Below, in pieces: positions 43,279 to 51,218 of a stretch of DNA of 64,000 nucleotides (positions are counted from its first letter, which is position 1; each line of letters starts with the position of its first letter). The translations under genes were made by a program, and so were the position numbers. Source of the DNA: a virus; IMG/VR virus record IMGVR_UViG_3300037521_000114, positions 37,195 through 101,194 of that record, one strand, 5' to 3'. A model generated the notes under the pieces. The model worked only from the letters and a program-made list of their open reading frames with translations. It was not told where the DNA came from and ran no database searches.

Positions 43279-43346
43279 GGATCAGTAGCTCCCTCACTGT
43301 TGGGGTGTGTAAGATGTGGCAATCTTTCGTTAGGGACTGCTGATCC
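43279..43346 (+). ncRNA. Compact 68-nt structured RNA with 15-bp closing helix
   Basis: GGATCAGTAG (43279-43288) pairs with CTGCTGATCC (43337-43346), with one G-T. A single bulged C (43289) is followed by TCCCT (43290-43294) paired with AGGGA (43332-43336). The 37-base interior contains a second hairpin AAGAT/ATCTT and a weaker CAC/GTG, so a three-way junction is possible. There is no T-run. It lies between two early genes. The RNA class is unknown. Confidence 0.65.
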
Positions 43347-43373
43347 TTTCTACTAAAAGAAAGGACATAAATT

Positions 43374-43796
43374 ATGGCAGGAGCATTTTTATCAATATTA
43401 TTCATTTTATGGATAGCTAACGGCTTTTTCAACAGTGTTGAATGGTTACATACTAAGTCTCCAAGAGGCAGACGTGAAGAGAGAGAACGAGTGGCTGATC
43501 ATGAAAAGAGAATGAAAATGACAGGTGAACTCAAAGCTCTCAAAAAACGGAGAGATGAACTTAACAAAGATTATGCTGAGTGGAAGAGTAAACCAGAGAT
43601 TCTTTACATAAAAGGAGTTCGTAGAGAATTTATCAGAGAATCTTCTGAGAATATGGACAAGATACTTGCAAAGTATAACAAGAGAATCCATGAACTCGAA
43701 ACAATACTACATCCTAAACCAGAATATTATCCAGAAGACCCAAGTTTCAGAGGTGCTCCTGATCGTGATATTCCCGGAATGTATTGGAATCAATAA
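43374..43796 (+). CDS. TM-anchored coiled-coil protein (140 aa)
   Basis: 140 residues: an N-terminal TM segment (about 3-20, AGAFLSILFILWIANGFF), then a long charged helix (LKALKKRRDELNKDYAEWKS) and a flexible proline-rich tail. It starts 27 bases after the compact structured RNA. It may position a partner at the membrane early in infection. No family is recognised. Confidence 0.58.
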   Translation: MAGAFLSILFILWIANGFFNSVEWLHTKSPRGRREERERVADHEKRMKMTGELKALKKRRDELNKDYAEWKSKPEILYIKGVRREFIRESSENMDKILAKYNKRIHELETILHPKPEYYPEDPSFRGAPDRDIPGMYWNQ

Positions 43797-43830
43797 AGAA
43801 TTAACGATTCTGTTTATTTGTTTAGGTGAA

Positions 43831-43868
43831 AAAATGCCTGAGTTCCTGAGGGGGAGCTTGGGCATTTT
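43831..43868 (+). terminator. Terminator-like two-part hairpin
   Basis: AAAATGCC (43831) pairs with GGCATTTT (43861-43868), enclosing AGTTCC/GGAGCT. It is followed by CATAT and ends in its own T-rich strand. It lies in the 125-base gap after the TM-coiled-coil gene. A true terminator or an attenuator is possible. Confidence 0.6.
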
Positions 43869-43921
43869 CATATAGCTTAAACAATATCAAAATACTATTA
43901 AGTTTTACCTAAACTAAACAA

Positions 43922-44548
43922 ATGAAAAATCCCTTTAAACAAAAGAAAAAAGAAATGGAGACAGAACCTAACAGATTCTCTGGTAGAATGGAGAGCAACA
44001 AATTCGCTGGTAAGCGTAAGTATCAAATCAGAATAGGTTTACCAGAGAAAACTCTGATCAAGCTCAAGGATTTACACGAAATGTTACAATGTGACCCTGA
44101 CGAGCATGGGTATGTAGTTACAACCTTCAAAGAGATGCAGGAGCTTACTGAAATAGACTTGGTGCTGGTTAGCATCATGACTGGTAATGGTATGATCCTG
44201 AAGCGTCCTACAGGTGGTAGTCCCAAGTTTATGTATAAGTGGGATACTATTGAACCCAGTATAGATATGGCTGTAAAGCTGCTTGAAAAGAGAATTGATA
44301 ACAATCAGAGTAATAAACCTGAAGGTATAATCTCTGAGTCTCAACCTGAATCCCTAATTCCTGAGAAAGAGGATGACTATGAACCGGGATTACGTATTCC
44401 TGAACTCTCTGGTGAGTTTGATCCAAGCATCATTGTGGACTCTAAAGTTGCAGGTGATGTAATGACAATGCACGTCAATCTCAAGAAACTTGGGATCAGT
44501 GAAACAGATGTGTTAAATGCTGTACTGGCAATAAGTAGCAATAAGTAG
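43922..44548 (+). CDS. Hypothetical early protein (208 aa)
   Basis: 208 residues with a basic N-terminus, a region of short strands and helices (RIGLPEKTLIKLKDLHEMLQ, then MTGNGMILKRPTGGSPKFMY) and a C-terminal part that may be a second small domain (TMHVNLKKLGISETDVLNAV). A linker rich in Glu/Pro separates them. It is the first gene after the terminator-like hairpin. I do not recognise the family. Confidence 0.55.
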   Translation: MKNPFKQKKKEMETEPNRFSGRMESNKFAGKRKYQIRIGLPEKTLIKLKDLHEMLQCDPDEHGYVVTTFKEMQELTEIDLVLVSIMTGNGMILKRPTGGSPKFMYKWDTIEPSIDMAVKLLEKRIDNNQSNKPEGIISESQPESLIPEKEDDYEPGLRIPELSGEFDPSIIVDSKVAGDVMTMHVNLKKLGISETDVLNAVLAISSNK

Positions 44549-44577
44549 ATTATAAACACTAAACAAAAAGCGAAAGT

Positions 44578-44916
44578 ATGAAGAAATTTCAAAAAGTATT
44601 AAGTAGGAATGGTGACTCTGTAATGAAAGACAGAGCAGGTAATATCACCAAATTGGCTGAGATGGCACAAGTTGCTATGGTCAATGGTCTTGAGAAACGC
44701 AAGATCGAATTGGAAATGGAAAAGACCTCACTTCTGGACATGAGTCCTGATAATAGGTATTCTCTTAAACCCGGAGCAGACTTCAAAGCTGATAATTGGG
44801 TAAATGATTACCAGCATGTGAATGTAGAACTGATCAACATTGAGATTGAACTCAAGGTTGCTCAAGCTACCAATCTGGACCTGTTCAGTGATGGACCTGA
44901 AGAAACTGCTGACTAA
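44578..44916 (+). CDS. Helical early protein (112 aa)
   Basis: 112 residues, mainly charged helix (MAQVAMVNGLEKRKIELEME), with an acidic C-terminus. Its stop shares one base with the start of the next gene (TAATG), so the two are coupled. No family is recognised. Confidence 0.55.
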   Translation: MKKFQKVLSRNGDSVMKDRAGNITKLAEMAQVAMVNGLEKRKIELEMEKTSLLDMSPDNRYSLKPGADFKADNWVNDYQHVNVELINIEIELKVAQATNLDLFSDGPEETAD

Positions 44917-45473
44917 TGAGTACTCAGAAAAATACAGTATATCTCTCTAAGTCTAACCACTCTAACCCTGATCAAGTGATGAGGGTTAGAGATTGGTTAA
45001 ATCAGAAGGGATTTACTGTAATTGAGCATAGAGGCGGTGAATATGATGAATCTTTATTACGGAAGGCACGAATGATGATAATGGTCGGCTGTAATAGGAT
45101 TGAGAAAGGATTAACTGCTGTTGGGAAAGGTCAATACGGACAACTGAAATGCCGTGTTAATCATGGTTTGGTACAAAATTATTATGTCTCTGGTCAAATA
45201 TATGGGAACATTGTTCTCAGGAAAGTATTAGTACATAAGATAGCAGACGTAGATAATTGGACTCATAATTATGGGACTCTCCGTGTTAAAATGGAAACTA
45301 CCATAAGGATTTCACCAAGCCATGATCCTGAATCTGAGAAGAACCCTGATTCTGAACCTGTTGTAAAAGTTACTGATAGACATGCTGACCATATAGTTGA
45401 TAGAATGGAAGGTGAGCTTGTGGAACAGCTTAAACAACGAATACATCTTGCTTGTATAACCCTCTTTAAATAA
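44916..45473 (+). CDS. Rossmann-like TIR/deoxyribosyltransferase-type protein (185 aa)
   Basis: 185 residues. The first 75 follow the strand-helix-strand order TVYLSKSN, then PDQVMRVRDWLNQKGFTVIE, then RKARMMIMVGCNRIEKGLTA with GKGQYGQL. That resembles TIR or nucleoside 2-deoxyribosyltransferase folds. I cannot see a sure catalytic Glu, so activity is uncertain. The rest is strand-rich with a charged tail. In an early phage gene such a fold could act in nucleotide signalling or counter-defence, but this is speculation. Confidence 0.5.
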   Translation: MSTQKNTVYLSKSNHSNPDQVMRVRDWLNQKGFTVIEHRGGEYDESLLRKARMMIMVGCNRIEKGLTAVGKGQYGQLKCRVNHGLVQNYYVSGQIYGNIVLRKVLVHKIADVDNWTHNYGTLRVKMETTIRISPSHDPESEKNPDSEPVVKVTDRHADHIVDRMEGELVEQLKQRIHLACITLFK

Positions 45474-45496
45474 CTAATCCTCAAGGGGGTTGGTTA
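45471..45496 (+). other. Ten-base-pair hairpin at a gene end
   Basis: TAACTAATCC (45471-45480) pairs throughout with GGGTTGGTTA (45487-45496), with two G-T pairs and a six-base loop. It begins at the stop codon of the 185-residue gene. No T-run follows at once, so it may stabilise the messenger end rather than terminate. Confidence 0.55.
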
Positions 45497-45551
45497 CTAT
45501 ACTACCAGCTCCTTTGTTTTTACTACACCTAAGCAAATCAGGAGATGCAGA

Positions 45552-45863
45552 ATGAACCAGAACAAGAAAATTGCCATAGTTGTGCAGTATTATGGCGATC
45601 CGACGAAAATCGTAGATGACCACGATTCAGAACCTATTTACCTGACTCAGATAAACGAGAGAAGGTTCAAAGATATATTTGAAGCCATTCGGTTCTTACA
45701 AGAATGTAATAGTCCCATTACCGTAGTTGATGAGATATTACCTCTTCCAAAAAGACCTAAAGGCTTCAAATTTATTTTACCCGAAAGAAACATCAAGATT
45801 AAACATCAAGCAGATAATGCACTTGACTCTAAATTTGATTTTGATGCAATGGATTGGGGATAG
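45552..45863 (+). CDS. Hypothetical early protein (103 aa)
   Basis: 103 residues, beginning MNQNKKIAIVVQYYGDPTKI. A strand-turn-helix first half includes INERRFKDIFEAIRFLQECN. A basic, Pro/Lys middle and an acidic end follow. It is followed by structured region C. No family is recognised. Confidence 0.55.
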   Translation: MNQNKKIAIVVQYYGDPTKIVDDHDSEPIYLTQINERRFKDIFEAIRFLQECNSPITVVDEILPLPKRPKGFKFILPERNIKIKHQADNALDSKFDFDAMDWG

Positions 45864-45868
45864 AATTT

Positions 45869-46032
45869 AGATTGTGGTTCCAATCTGCACAGGGGATAGT
45901 CAAGTTAATGGTTGCAATCCCAAAAGACCACTCTTTACATTTGATACAGTTAGGCAGGAATTAACGCTGCCTTATGAACCGAGATAGGACTGAATGGTGT
46001 AAATGAAGTTGATTAAATACCTTGACTATCCC
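45869..46032 (+). ncRNA. Structured non-coding domain C (closed by a 12-bp helix)
   Basis: GGGATAGTCAAG (45893-45904) pairs perfectly with CTTGACTATCCC (46021-46032), enclosing about 116 bases. Inside, AGGCAG/CTGCCT forms a hairpin near 45,951-45,972, and TTTACA/TGTAAA pair at longer range. A small hairpin AGATTG/CAATCT (45869-45885) lies just before. The domain ends six bases before a tRNA-like fold. The gap 45,864-46,190 holds no credible gene. Confidence 0.6.
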
Positions 46033-46038
46033 TTCTTC

Positions 46039-46121
46039 GGGGCGGACGGTGACATATATAGTTACGCAGGAAATGATGATTTTCAGCTATGTATATGAGA
46101 GTTCAATTCTCTCTCGCTCCA
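46039..46121 (+). tRNA. tRNA-like element with atypical D arm, identity uncertain
   Basis: A seven-base acceptor GGGGCGG (46039-46045) pairs with TCGCTCC (46114-46120), followed by A and no encoded CCA. The T arm GAGAG-TTCAATT-CTCTC (46097-46113) is canonical and directly adjoins the acceptor. The next arm (GTGAC-ATATATA-GTTAC) has no GG loop, so the D arm is abnormal. If T33 is placed in ATGATGA the anticodon would be GAT (Ile), but stem support is weak. It may be a degenerate tRNA or a tRNA mimic. Confidence 0.45.
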
Positions 46122-46190
46122 CTACGTTACCATAGATAGGTAATGTTATTTCCATATAAATTCTTAATAACTCACTAAATTCAAAAGATT

Positions 46191-46697
46191 ATGAGTAAGA
46201 TCAATGTTGCCGCATGGCAAGAGAAAGAGGGTAATACACTCTCAGATGACAAGTTGATTCGTATCAACGACAACAAACCCGAATTTGGAAGCGTGATGGT
46301 ATCGTCGCAGGTTCGTGAGTTCACTCCTGGTGGATTTACTAACAAGCGTACCAAAGTTGCTTTCATTACTGGTCGGATGGATGACCTGAAAGAGATGATC
46401 AAAGATCACAAATTGAAGAACGGCAGTGATTTCAATGCTATCTTCGGTGAGCACAAGATTGTCACAGTTGAGAAGCTGGAAACTCAGGTTGGACCGAAGG
46501 ATGGATTCTCTGAGAAGATGAATCCAACCACAGGTGAAATTCTGACTCAGGATGGTGTAACCATCGTGCGTAGGTCATATCTGGTTGGAGAAACCAGTCC
46601 GATGGTTGACATTCTGCTCGAACATGATCGTGACGAAGTTGCTGCCGATCCTGCTGTAAAGGAGTTTGACGCTGCTATGCAGACGGGCAAGAAGTAG
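46191..46697 (+). CDS. Hypothetical protein before the DNA polymerase (168 aa)
   Basis: 168 residues, beginning MSKINVAAWQEKEGNTLSDD. It is strand-rich (SQVREFTPGGFTNKRTKVAF) with a charged helix and an Asp/Ala-rich C-terminus. It is followed by a strong terminator and then the DNA polymerase. The start follows a tRNA-like element and a five-base hairpin. I do not recognise it. Confidence 0.58.
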   Translation: MSKINVAAWQEKEGNTLSDDKLIRINDNKPEFGSVMVSSQVREFTPGGFTNKRTKVAFITGRMDDLKEMIKDHKLKNGSDFNAIFGEHKIVTVEKLETQVGPKDGFSEKMNPTTGEILTQDGVTIVRRSYLVGETSPMVDILLEHDRDEVAADPAVKEFDAAMQTGKK

Positions 46698-46728
46698 TAA
46701 TTGTCAACAATTCTCAGTAATTTTGATA

Positions 46729-46769
46729 GGAGGCATCTCGCAAGAGGTGCTTCCTTTTCTGTTTTTTTT
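46729..46769 (+). terminator. Rho-independent terminator before the polymerase gene
   Basis: An 11-base stem GGAGGCATCTC / GAGGTGCTTCC (two G-T pairs) with a GCAA loop is followed by TTTTCTGTTTTTTTT. It lies between the 168-residue gene and the polymerase start at 46792, only 23 bases away, so the polymerase probably has its own promoter inside or beyond this site, or is expressed by read-through. Confidence 0.85.
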
Positions 46770-46791
46770 AATCATTAAATGGTCGTGTATT

Positions 46792-48690
46792 ATGGAACAA
46801 GACAAGATCGTATGGGTCTATGACCTTGAGCAATTTGAAAACTTTCATTCAGCGACATTTGTAAACAGAGATAACAAGAAGGATCACAGAGTATTTTACA
46901 TTCACGAGAGCAAAGATCAGCGACAAGATTTATATGATTTTCTACAGGATGAGGTATCAGGACTAATCGGATTCAATAATGTGAACTATGATTACCCATT
47001 ACTACATTACTTCATTCATTTGATGGATGCTTACAATGGAACTGCAACACTACCAGTAGAAAGATTTCTCGAACAGATGTACTTTGAATCACAAAGAATC
47101 ATTAAAGAAGAGTATTCAGCTATACCACATTGGAAAGTACACATACCACAACTTGACTTATTCAGGATACATCACTTTGATAATAAGAGCAAGAGAACTT
47201 CTCTGAAGGCTGTAGAAATAGCCATACAGTATCCCAATGTCCAAGATATGCCATTCGAGCATGACCATTGGGTAACAGAGGATGAGATTTTAGATATTCT
47301 CAACTACAATATGAACGATGTTCAAGCTACTCTCGCATTTTATTTGCTGAGTACAGACATGGTTGATCTAAGGAAATTACTATCGAAGACATATAACATA
47401 AATGTCAGGAACGCCAATGATCCCAAAATTGGACAAGAGATATTCGGTAGAGAGATTGCACGTAAGAAACAGGTGCATTACAATAGAATAAAGGATATGC
47501 GGACATATAGGCGTAGTATCGACCTCGGTAAGTGTCTGTTACCGTACATAGCCTTTAGCAACAAAGAATTTCAGGACTTACACAAGTTCTTCAAAGAGAC
47601 TACGATTTATACCACCTATAAACCATTTGAAAAGAGTGTTATTTACAAAGGATTCAAGTATGATTATGGTGTTGGAGGTATTCACGGTTGTATTGACTCA
47701 GGAGTGTATGAGAGTACTGATACTCACATGATTCTTGACATAGATGTAGCAGCATATTACCCTGCTCTCGCAATACAGAATGGATTTTATCCTCAACACC
47801 TCGGACGAACGTTTGTCGAGGTGTATAAGGAGTTATTTGATACAAGGATGGAAGCCAAGCGGACAGGTAACAAACCCGTCAATTCAGGCTTAAAACTTGC
47901 GTTAAATGGAGTGTATGGTAAGAGCAACGACCAATACTCCTTGTTTTATGACCCCATGTACACTATGAGAGTGACTGTTAATGGTCAATTACTACTGACC
48001 ATGTTAGCAGAATGGATGGTGGATGAAATTAAAGACATCACCATGATTCAGGCAAATACCGATGGTATCACAATTAAGATACCTCGTGATCAGTATGATG
48101 CTGTCATGGCTATTTGTAGAGATTGGGAGATTAAGACAGGAATGATACTTGAGTATGGAGAATATAAAAAGATGATAATCAGAGATGTAAATAACTATCT
48201 CGCACAAACTGTCGATGGATACGTTAAACCTAAAGGATGCTTTGAGATAATTCCCATGCAAAATGGAGCAGTTGCTTATAATAAGAACTGGTCAATGCGT
48301 GTGGTTCCCAAAGCTATCCACGCCTTCTATCTTGAAGGAATACCTATTGCAGATTTCATTCATAAACACGAGCAAATATATGACTTCGGAATTGGATTTA
48401 GAGCGAGAAAGAGTTGGGACATTATCTATACTCATATTGAAAATAACGTTAAAGTCCGAGACAAGCAACAGCGTACTCTTAGGTATTATGTTTCCACCAC
48501 AGGTGGTTCAGTCACAAAACAAAACGAGGATGGTAGGGTTATCTCGCTGGAATCCGGAAGGGCTGTAACTATCTTTAACAGAGCATATCACATACCTTTT
48601 GAAGATTATAATATCGACTACTCGTATTACATCAAGGAAGCGAATAAGATCAAATATGCTGTCGATGACGGTCAAACAAAACTATTCTAA
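46792..48690 (+). CDS. Family B DNA polymerase with 3'-5' exonuclease (632 aa)
   Basis: 632 residues from MEQDKIVWVYDLEQF. The ATG at 46792 is chosen because the longer frame reads through the terminator. Exonuclease motifs: YDLEQF (Asp/Glu near 10), GFNNVNYDYPLL and LNYNMNDVQATLAF. Polymerase motifs: A is DIDVAAYYPAL (near 316), B is KLALNGVYGKSN (near 368), and C is QANTDGITI (near 422), in which NTDG replaces the usual DTDS. It copies the phage genome. The size is small for a family B enzyme, and the finger/thumb insertions seem short. Confidence 0.9.
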   Translation: MEQDKIVWVYDLEQFENFHSATFVNRDNKKDHRVFYIHESKDQRQDLYDFLQDEVSGLIGFNNVNYDYPLLHYFIHLMDAYNGTATLPVERFLEQMYFESQRIIKEEYSAIPHWKVHIPQLDLFRIHHFDNKSKRTSLKAVEIAIQYPNVQDMPFEHDHWVTEDEILDILNYNMNDVQATLAFYLLSTDMVDLRKLLSKTYNINVRNANDPKIGQEIFGREIARKKQVHYNRIKDMRTYRRSIDLGKCLLPYIAFSNKEFQDLHKFFKETTIYTTYKPFEKSVIYKGFKYDYGVGGIHGCIDSGVYESTDTHMILDIDVAAYYPALAIQNGFYPQHLGRTFVEVYKELFDTRMEAKRTGNKPVNSGLKLALNGVYGKSNDQYSLFYDPMYTMRVTVNGQLLLTMLAEWMVDEIKDITMIQANTDGITIKIPRDQYDAVMAICRDWEIKTGMILEYGEYKKMIIRDVNNYLAQTVDGYVKPKGCFEIIPMQNGAVAYNKNWSMRVVPKAIHAFYLEGIPIADFIHKHEQIYDFGIGFRARKSWDIIYTHIENNVKVRDKQQRTLRYYVSTTGGSVTKQNEDGRVISLESGRAVTIFNRAYHIPFEDYNIDYSYYIKEANKIKYAVDDGQTKLF

Positions 48691-48692
48691 TT

Positions 48693-49118
48693 ATGAAAGA
48701 ACTGATTATTACTTCCATCCTATTGGGTGGTATGTTAGGCTGGATTTTGCATTTATATGACAAGAAAACCAGAGCTAAAAAGAAACAAGAGATGTTCGAT
48801 TACATTGAATTTGAGAGAGCACGAGCTGACAATCCTTTAATCAAACAGCTTCATATTGATCAAGCTAAAAGAGACAGGAGTCTGGAAGAATCAAGGCATA
48901 TACTTGAGTTATCAGGAAAGTGTACTGATCTGGTAATCAAGTATGGTAAAGAGCTTCCAGATGAAGATTATGAGTTTATTATGCTCTACGAAGGGTTGAC
49001 TGCTTTTCTCCCGATTGCTATTAAACCATTTCTTCAACCGTGGGACTATATTTATTGTCCGGGTTATAGAAAGATTTATAAATATCCACGAGAAGAACGA
49101 TTAACTCCAAGAATATGA
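48693..49118 (+). CDS. Single-TM protein after the polymerase (141 aa)
   Basis: 141 residues. It has an N-terminal hydrophobic segment (about 4-20, LIITSILLGGMLGWILH), a basic stop-transfer Lys/Arg cluster and a helical cytoplasmic-type domain (FIMLYEGLTAFLPIAIKPFL). It starts 2 bases after the polymerase stop. It may anchor replication at the membrane. That is inference from position. Confidence 0.58.
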   Translation: MKELIITSILLGGMLGWILHLYDKKTRAKKKQEMFDYIEFERARADNPLIKQLHIDQAKRDRSLEESRHILELSGKCTDLVIKYGKELPDEDYEFIMLYEGLTAFLPIAIKPFLQPWDYIYCPGYRKIYKYPREERLTPRI

Positions 49119-49327
49119 AAATGGAAGCTAAAGTGATTTACTCAGCAAGATGTTCAGCTTGTGATACACCTCTACCTAATTTAGACGTTAGAGAGTGTCA
49201 CGAATGCAACTCGATCTTTATAAGAAATACTATTATTTTAAGAAACCCCTTTAGAAAGCGAAAAAATGAAAGAAAAATCAACTCAAAAGCAGATCAGGAA
49301 ACTGACAAATCAACTCAACCGTTGTAG
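49115..49327 (+). CDS. Zinc-ribbon small protein (70 aa)
   Basis: 70 residues, beginning MKMEAKVIYSARCSACDTPL. Two Cys pairs (CSAC and CHEC) form a zinc ribbon, and the C-terminal 30 residues are basic. It overlaps the previous gene by four bases. A second frame starts within its end at 49266. It may bind nucleic acid. Confidence 0.62.
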   Translation: MKMEAKVIYSARCSACDTPLPNLDVRECHECNSIFIRNTIILRNPFRKRKNERKINSKADQETDKSTQPL

Positions 49328-49391
49328 AGGCAATGGACGAATGGCATTTGAACTGAGTCAACGTATTGAAACTCTCGAAAACACGAAATAA
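49266..49391 (+). CDS. 41-residue helical peptide
   Basis: A frame beginning MKEKSTQKQIRKLTNQLNRC, a single basic helix. It overlaps the end of the zinc-ribbon gene by 62 bases and the next start by one base (TAATG). The coupling at its end is the main evidence. It may be a leader or a small regulator. Confidence 0.45.
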   Translation: MKEKSTQKQIRKLTNQLNRCRGNGRMAFELSQRIETLENTK

Positions 49392-49570
49392 TGGATGTTA
49401 AAATCTTAAAGGAAACCGAAGATTCACTGTATGTTGAATGGACAGATGGTATGCTAGGTTTTGGTCAGCTTGTCGTCAAATACGATGATAAAGGTGGTTA
49501 TATTATTGACGCTGAACATCTAGCATTAAGAACAGTGATTGAGATTATTCATGCAGTAGCAGAATTATGA
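49391..49570 (+). CDS. 59-residue early replication-region protein
   Basis: A frame beginning MDVKILKETEDSLYVEWTDG, strand-rich then helical (HLALRTVIEIIHAVAEL). The start is coupled to the previous stop and the end overlaps the next start by four bases. It is too short for a confident family. The function is unknown. Confidence 0.55.
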   Translation: MDVKILKETEDSLYVEWTDGMLGFGQLVVKYDDKGGYIIDAEHLALRTVIEIIHAVAEL

Positions 49571-49788
49571 TCAAAGAAGAGAAACATCAGGATGGAACTT
49601 GGAATACCTCAAGGTATCACTACAAGGACAGATTGCTTCTCGTGAAATCCAGACGAAACCGAGGAATGAAATGTCACATATTTCATCCTAACTCTGACAC
49701 TGAAATTGATTTTACAATGAGATGGAGATTCATAACAGTTAGCAAACTTTTAAATACAGTAAAAACCAAAATTGATAAACGTGGATAA
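49567..49788 (+). CDS. Basic 73-residue protein
   Basis: 73 residues, basic and strand-rich (RYHYKDRLLLVKSRRNRGMK), likely nucleic-acid binding by charge. It is coupled at both ends: ATGA with the previous gene and overlap with the helicase start. No family is recognised. Confidence 0.55.
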   Translation: MIKEEKHQDGTWNTSRYHYKDRLLLVKSRRNRGMKCHIFHPNSDTEIDFTMRWRFITVSKLLNTVKTKIDKRG

Positions 49789-51094
49789 TAGAGAAAAATT
49801 ACAACAAGCAGCAAACAACGCCTTTATCAAGGCAGGTGGTAAAGGAACCATCTGTCTTGAGACAGGCTCCGGAAAAAGTAAAGTAGCGATTGACTTCATT
49901 AAAGAAAATGATGATGTACGTGAAATTTTAATTACTTCTCCGAGGACAAACCTTAAGAAAAACTGGCACGATGAGCTGGTTAAGTGGGGTTTAGAGCCTT
50001 GGAGAGATGGTCTATGGTCATTTGGAACAAGGCAATTGCATATTGTAATTGAAAATGTCCAGACTGCATACAAATGGACAGACAGGAAGTTTGATCTCAT
50101 TATTGGTGACGAGATTCACACAATGATGACAGCAGAATATTCCAAACTGTTTGAACGTACAAAATCAAAGTATTTAATGGGTCTTACTGCTACTCATGAT
50201 ATGACAGACGAGAACGACAAAGAGCTGTATTATAAGCAGTTTTGTCCTGTCATATTCGAGTACTACAACTCTGCTGAAGATGGACTAATTAACAAGACTC
50301 GATTCTTTATCGTGAACCATACCCTGAGTAATGATGACGAAGTCGTTATCACTCGGAAGGTGAAAGGTAAAGATGTCAAGGAAGTTATGGGTGAACTTGC
50401 GTATTATGAGTATATGACTGAGCGTATGAAATATGGTCAGCAACGCATGATGCAAGAGGGATCACAAGATTGGTTCGCTGATGCAAGAGAATGGTTTTGG
50501 AATGGTAAAGGGACACCTGCTCAGAAGGGTGCTTCTGCGATCTATTTGAACGCTATTAAAGCAAGAAAAACATTTCTGCTTAATGTGCCTTCAACTGCTC
50601 GTATAGCAGCTAAGATATCTGACGGTATCCGTAAAGCCATACCTGAATCCAAAGTACTTATATTCTCTGAACTTACAGCACAGGCAGATAAGATTTCTGC
50701 TGCTACAGTTCACTCACATCACGATAAGAAAGTCAATGCACAACATATTGCAGACTTTAATAATGGTGATTTGCGTCAACTTGGTAGCTGTAATTCGCTC
50801 ACACTTGGGTTGAATCTTGTAGGTGCAACTCATGCAGTATTAGAGAGTTATATTGGCTCAGCCACTCAGAGTAAACAGAAGAAGGGAAGGCTGGACAGAC
50901 TTGCGGCTGATGATCACGCTGATTTTTGGATACTCCGTGTACCCAATACTCAGAGTGATACTTGGTACAAGAAAATGACTAAGAAGTTTGATTTGAGTGA
51001 AGCTATGTATCTCTCAAGTGATTTTATTTTACGTGACGATTTCGATTATGAAAAATCTGAAATTAAAACAAAAGTCGCAAACACTAACCCTTAG
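49781..51094 (+). CDS. SF2 DNA helicase (about 437 aa)
   Basis: The start is either GTG at 49781 or TTG at 49772; no ATG fits. The Walker A is CLETGSGKSKVAIDF (near 30), motif Ia LITSPRTNLKKNW, Walker B LIIGDEIHTMM (DEIH form, near 100), motif III GLTATHDM, and motif VI in the second lobe QKKGRLDRLAA. The two RecA-like lobes are of normal length. It is a SNF2/DEAD-like translocase that probably works in replication or recombination, as in crAss-like phages. Confidence 0.85.
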   Translation: MDNREKLQQAANNAFIKAGGKGTICLETGSGKSKVAIDFIKENDDVREILITSPRTNLKKNWHDELVKWGLEPWRDGLWSFGTRQLHIVIENVQTAYKWTDRKFDLIIGDEIHTMMTAEYSKLFERTKSKYLMGLTATHDMTDENDKELYYKQFCPVIFEYYNSAEDGLINKTRFFIVNHTLSNDDEVVITRKVKGKDVKEVMGELAYYEYMTERMKYGQQRMMQEGSQDWFADAREWFWNGKGTPAQKGASAIYLNAIKARKTFLLNVPSTARIAAKISDGIRKAIPESKVLIFSELTAQADKISAATVHSHHDKKVNAQHIADFNNGDLRQLGSCNSLTLGLNLVGATHAVLESYIGSATQSKQKKGRLDRLAADDHADFWILRVPNTQSDTWYKKMTKKFDLSEAMYLSSDFILRDDFDYEKSEIKTKVANTNP

Positions 51095-51218
51095 TATAGA
51101 CCCTGATGACAGGGTCACAACAGAACTCGCTGGTGGTTTAATTACCATCAGTGAGCTTCTACTGTTAGAAGAAGAAGATGTGCGACTTCAGTACAAACAT
51201 CTTAATTTGAAATTATGA
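51048..51218 (+). CDS. Small protein overlapping the helicase end (56 aa)
   Basis: 56 residues from MKNLKLKQKSQTLTLSIDPD, overlapping the helicase end by 47 bases in another frame and the next start by four bases. It has a short strand-turn part and an acidic Leu-rich helix (ISELLLLEEEDVRLQYKHL). The last coupling supports it. The function is unknown. Confidence 0.5.
   Translation: MKNLKLKQKSQTLTLSIDPDDRVTTELAGGLITISELLLLEEEDVRLQYKHLNLKL

Noticed and set aside
46039-46121. tmRNA interpretation of the tRNA-like element
   Set aside because: The element is only tRNA-sized, with no tag frame or pseudoknots between the acceptor strands.
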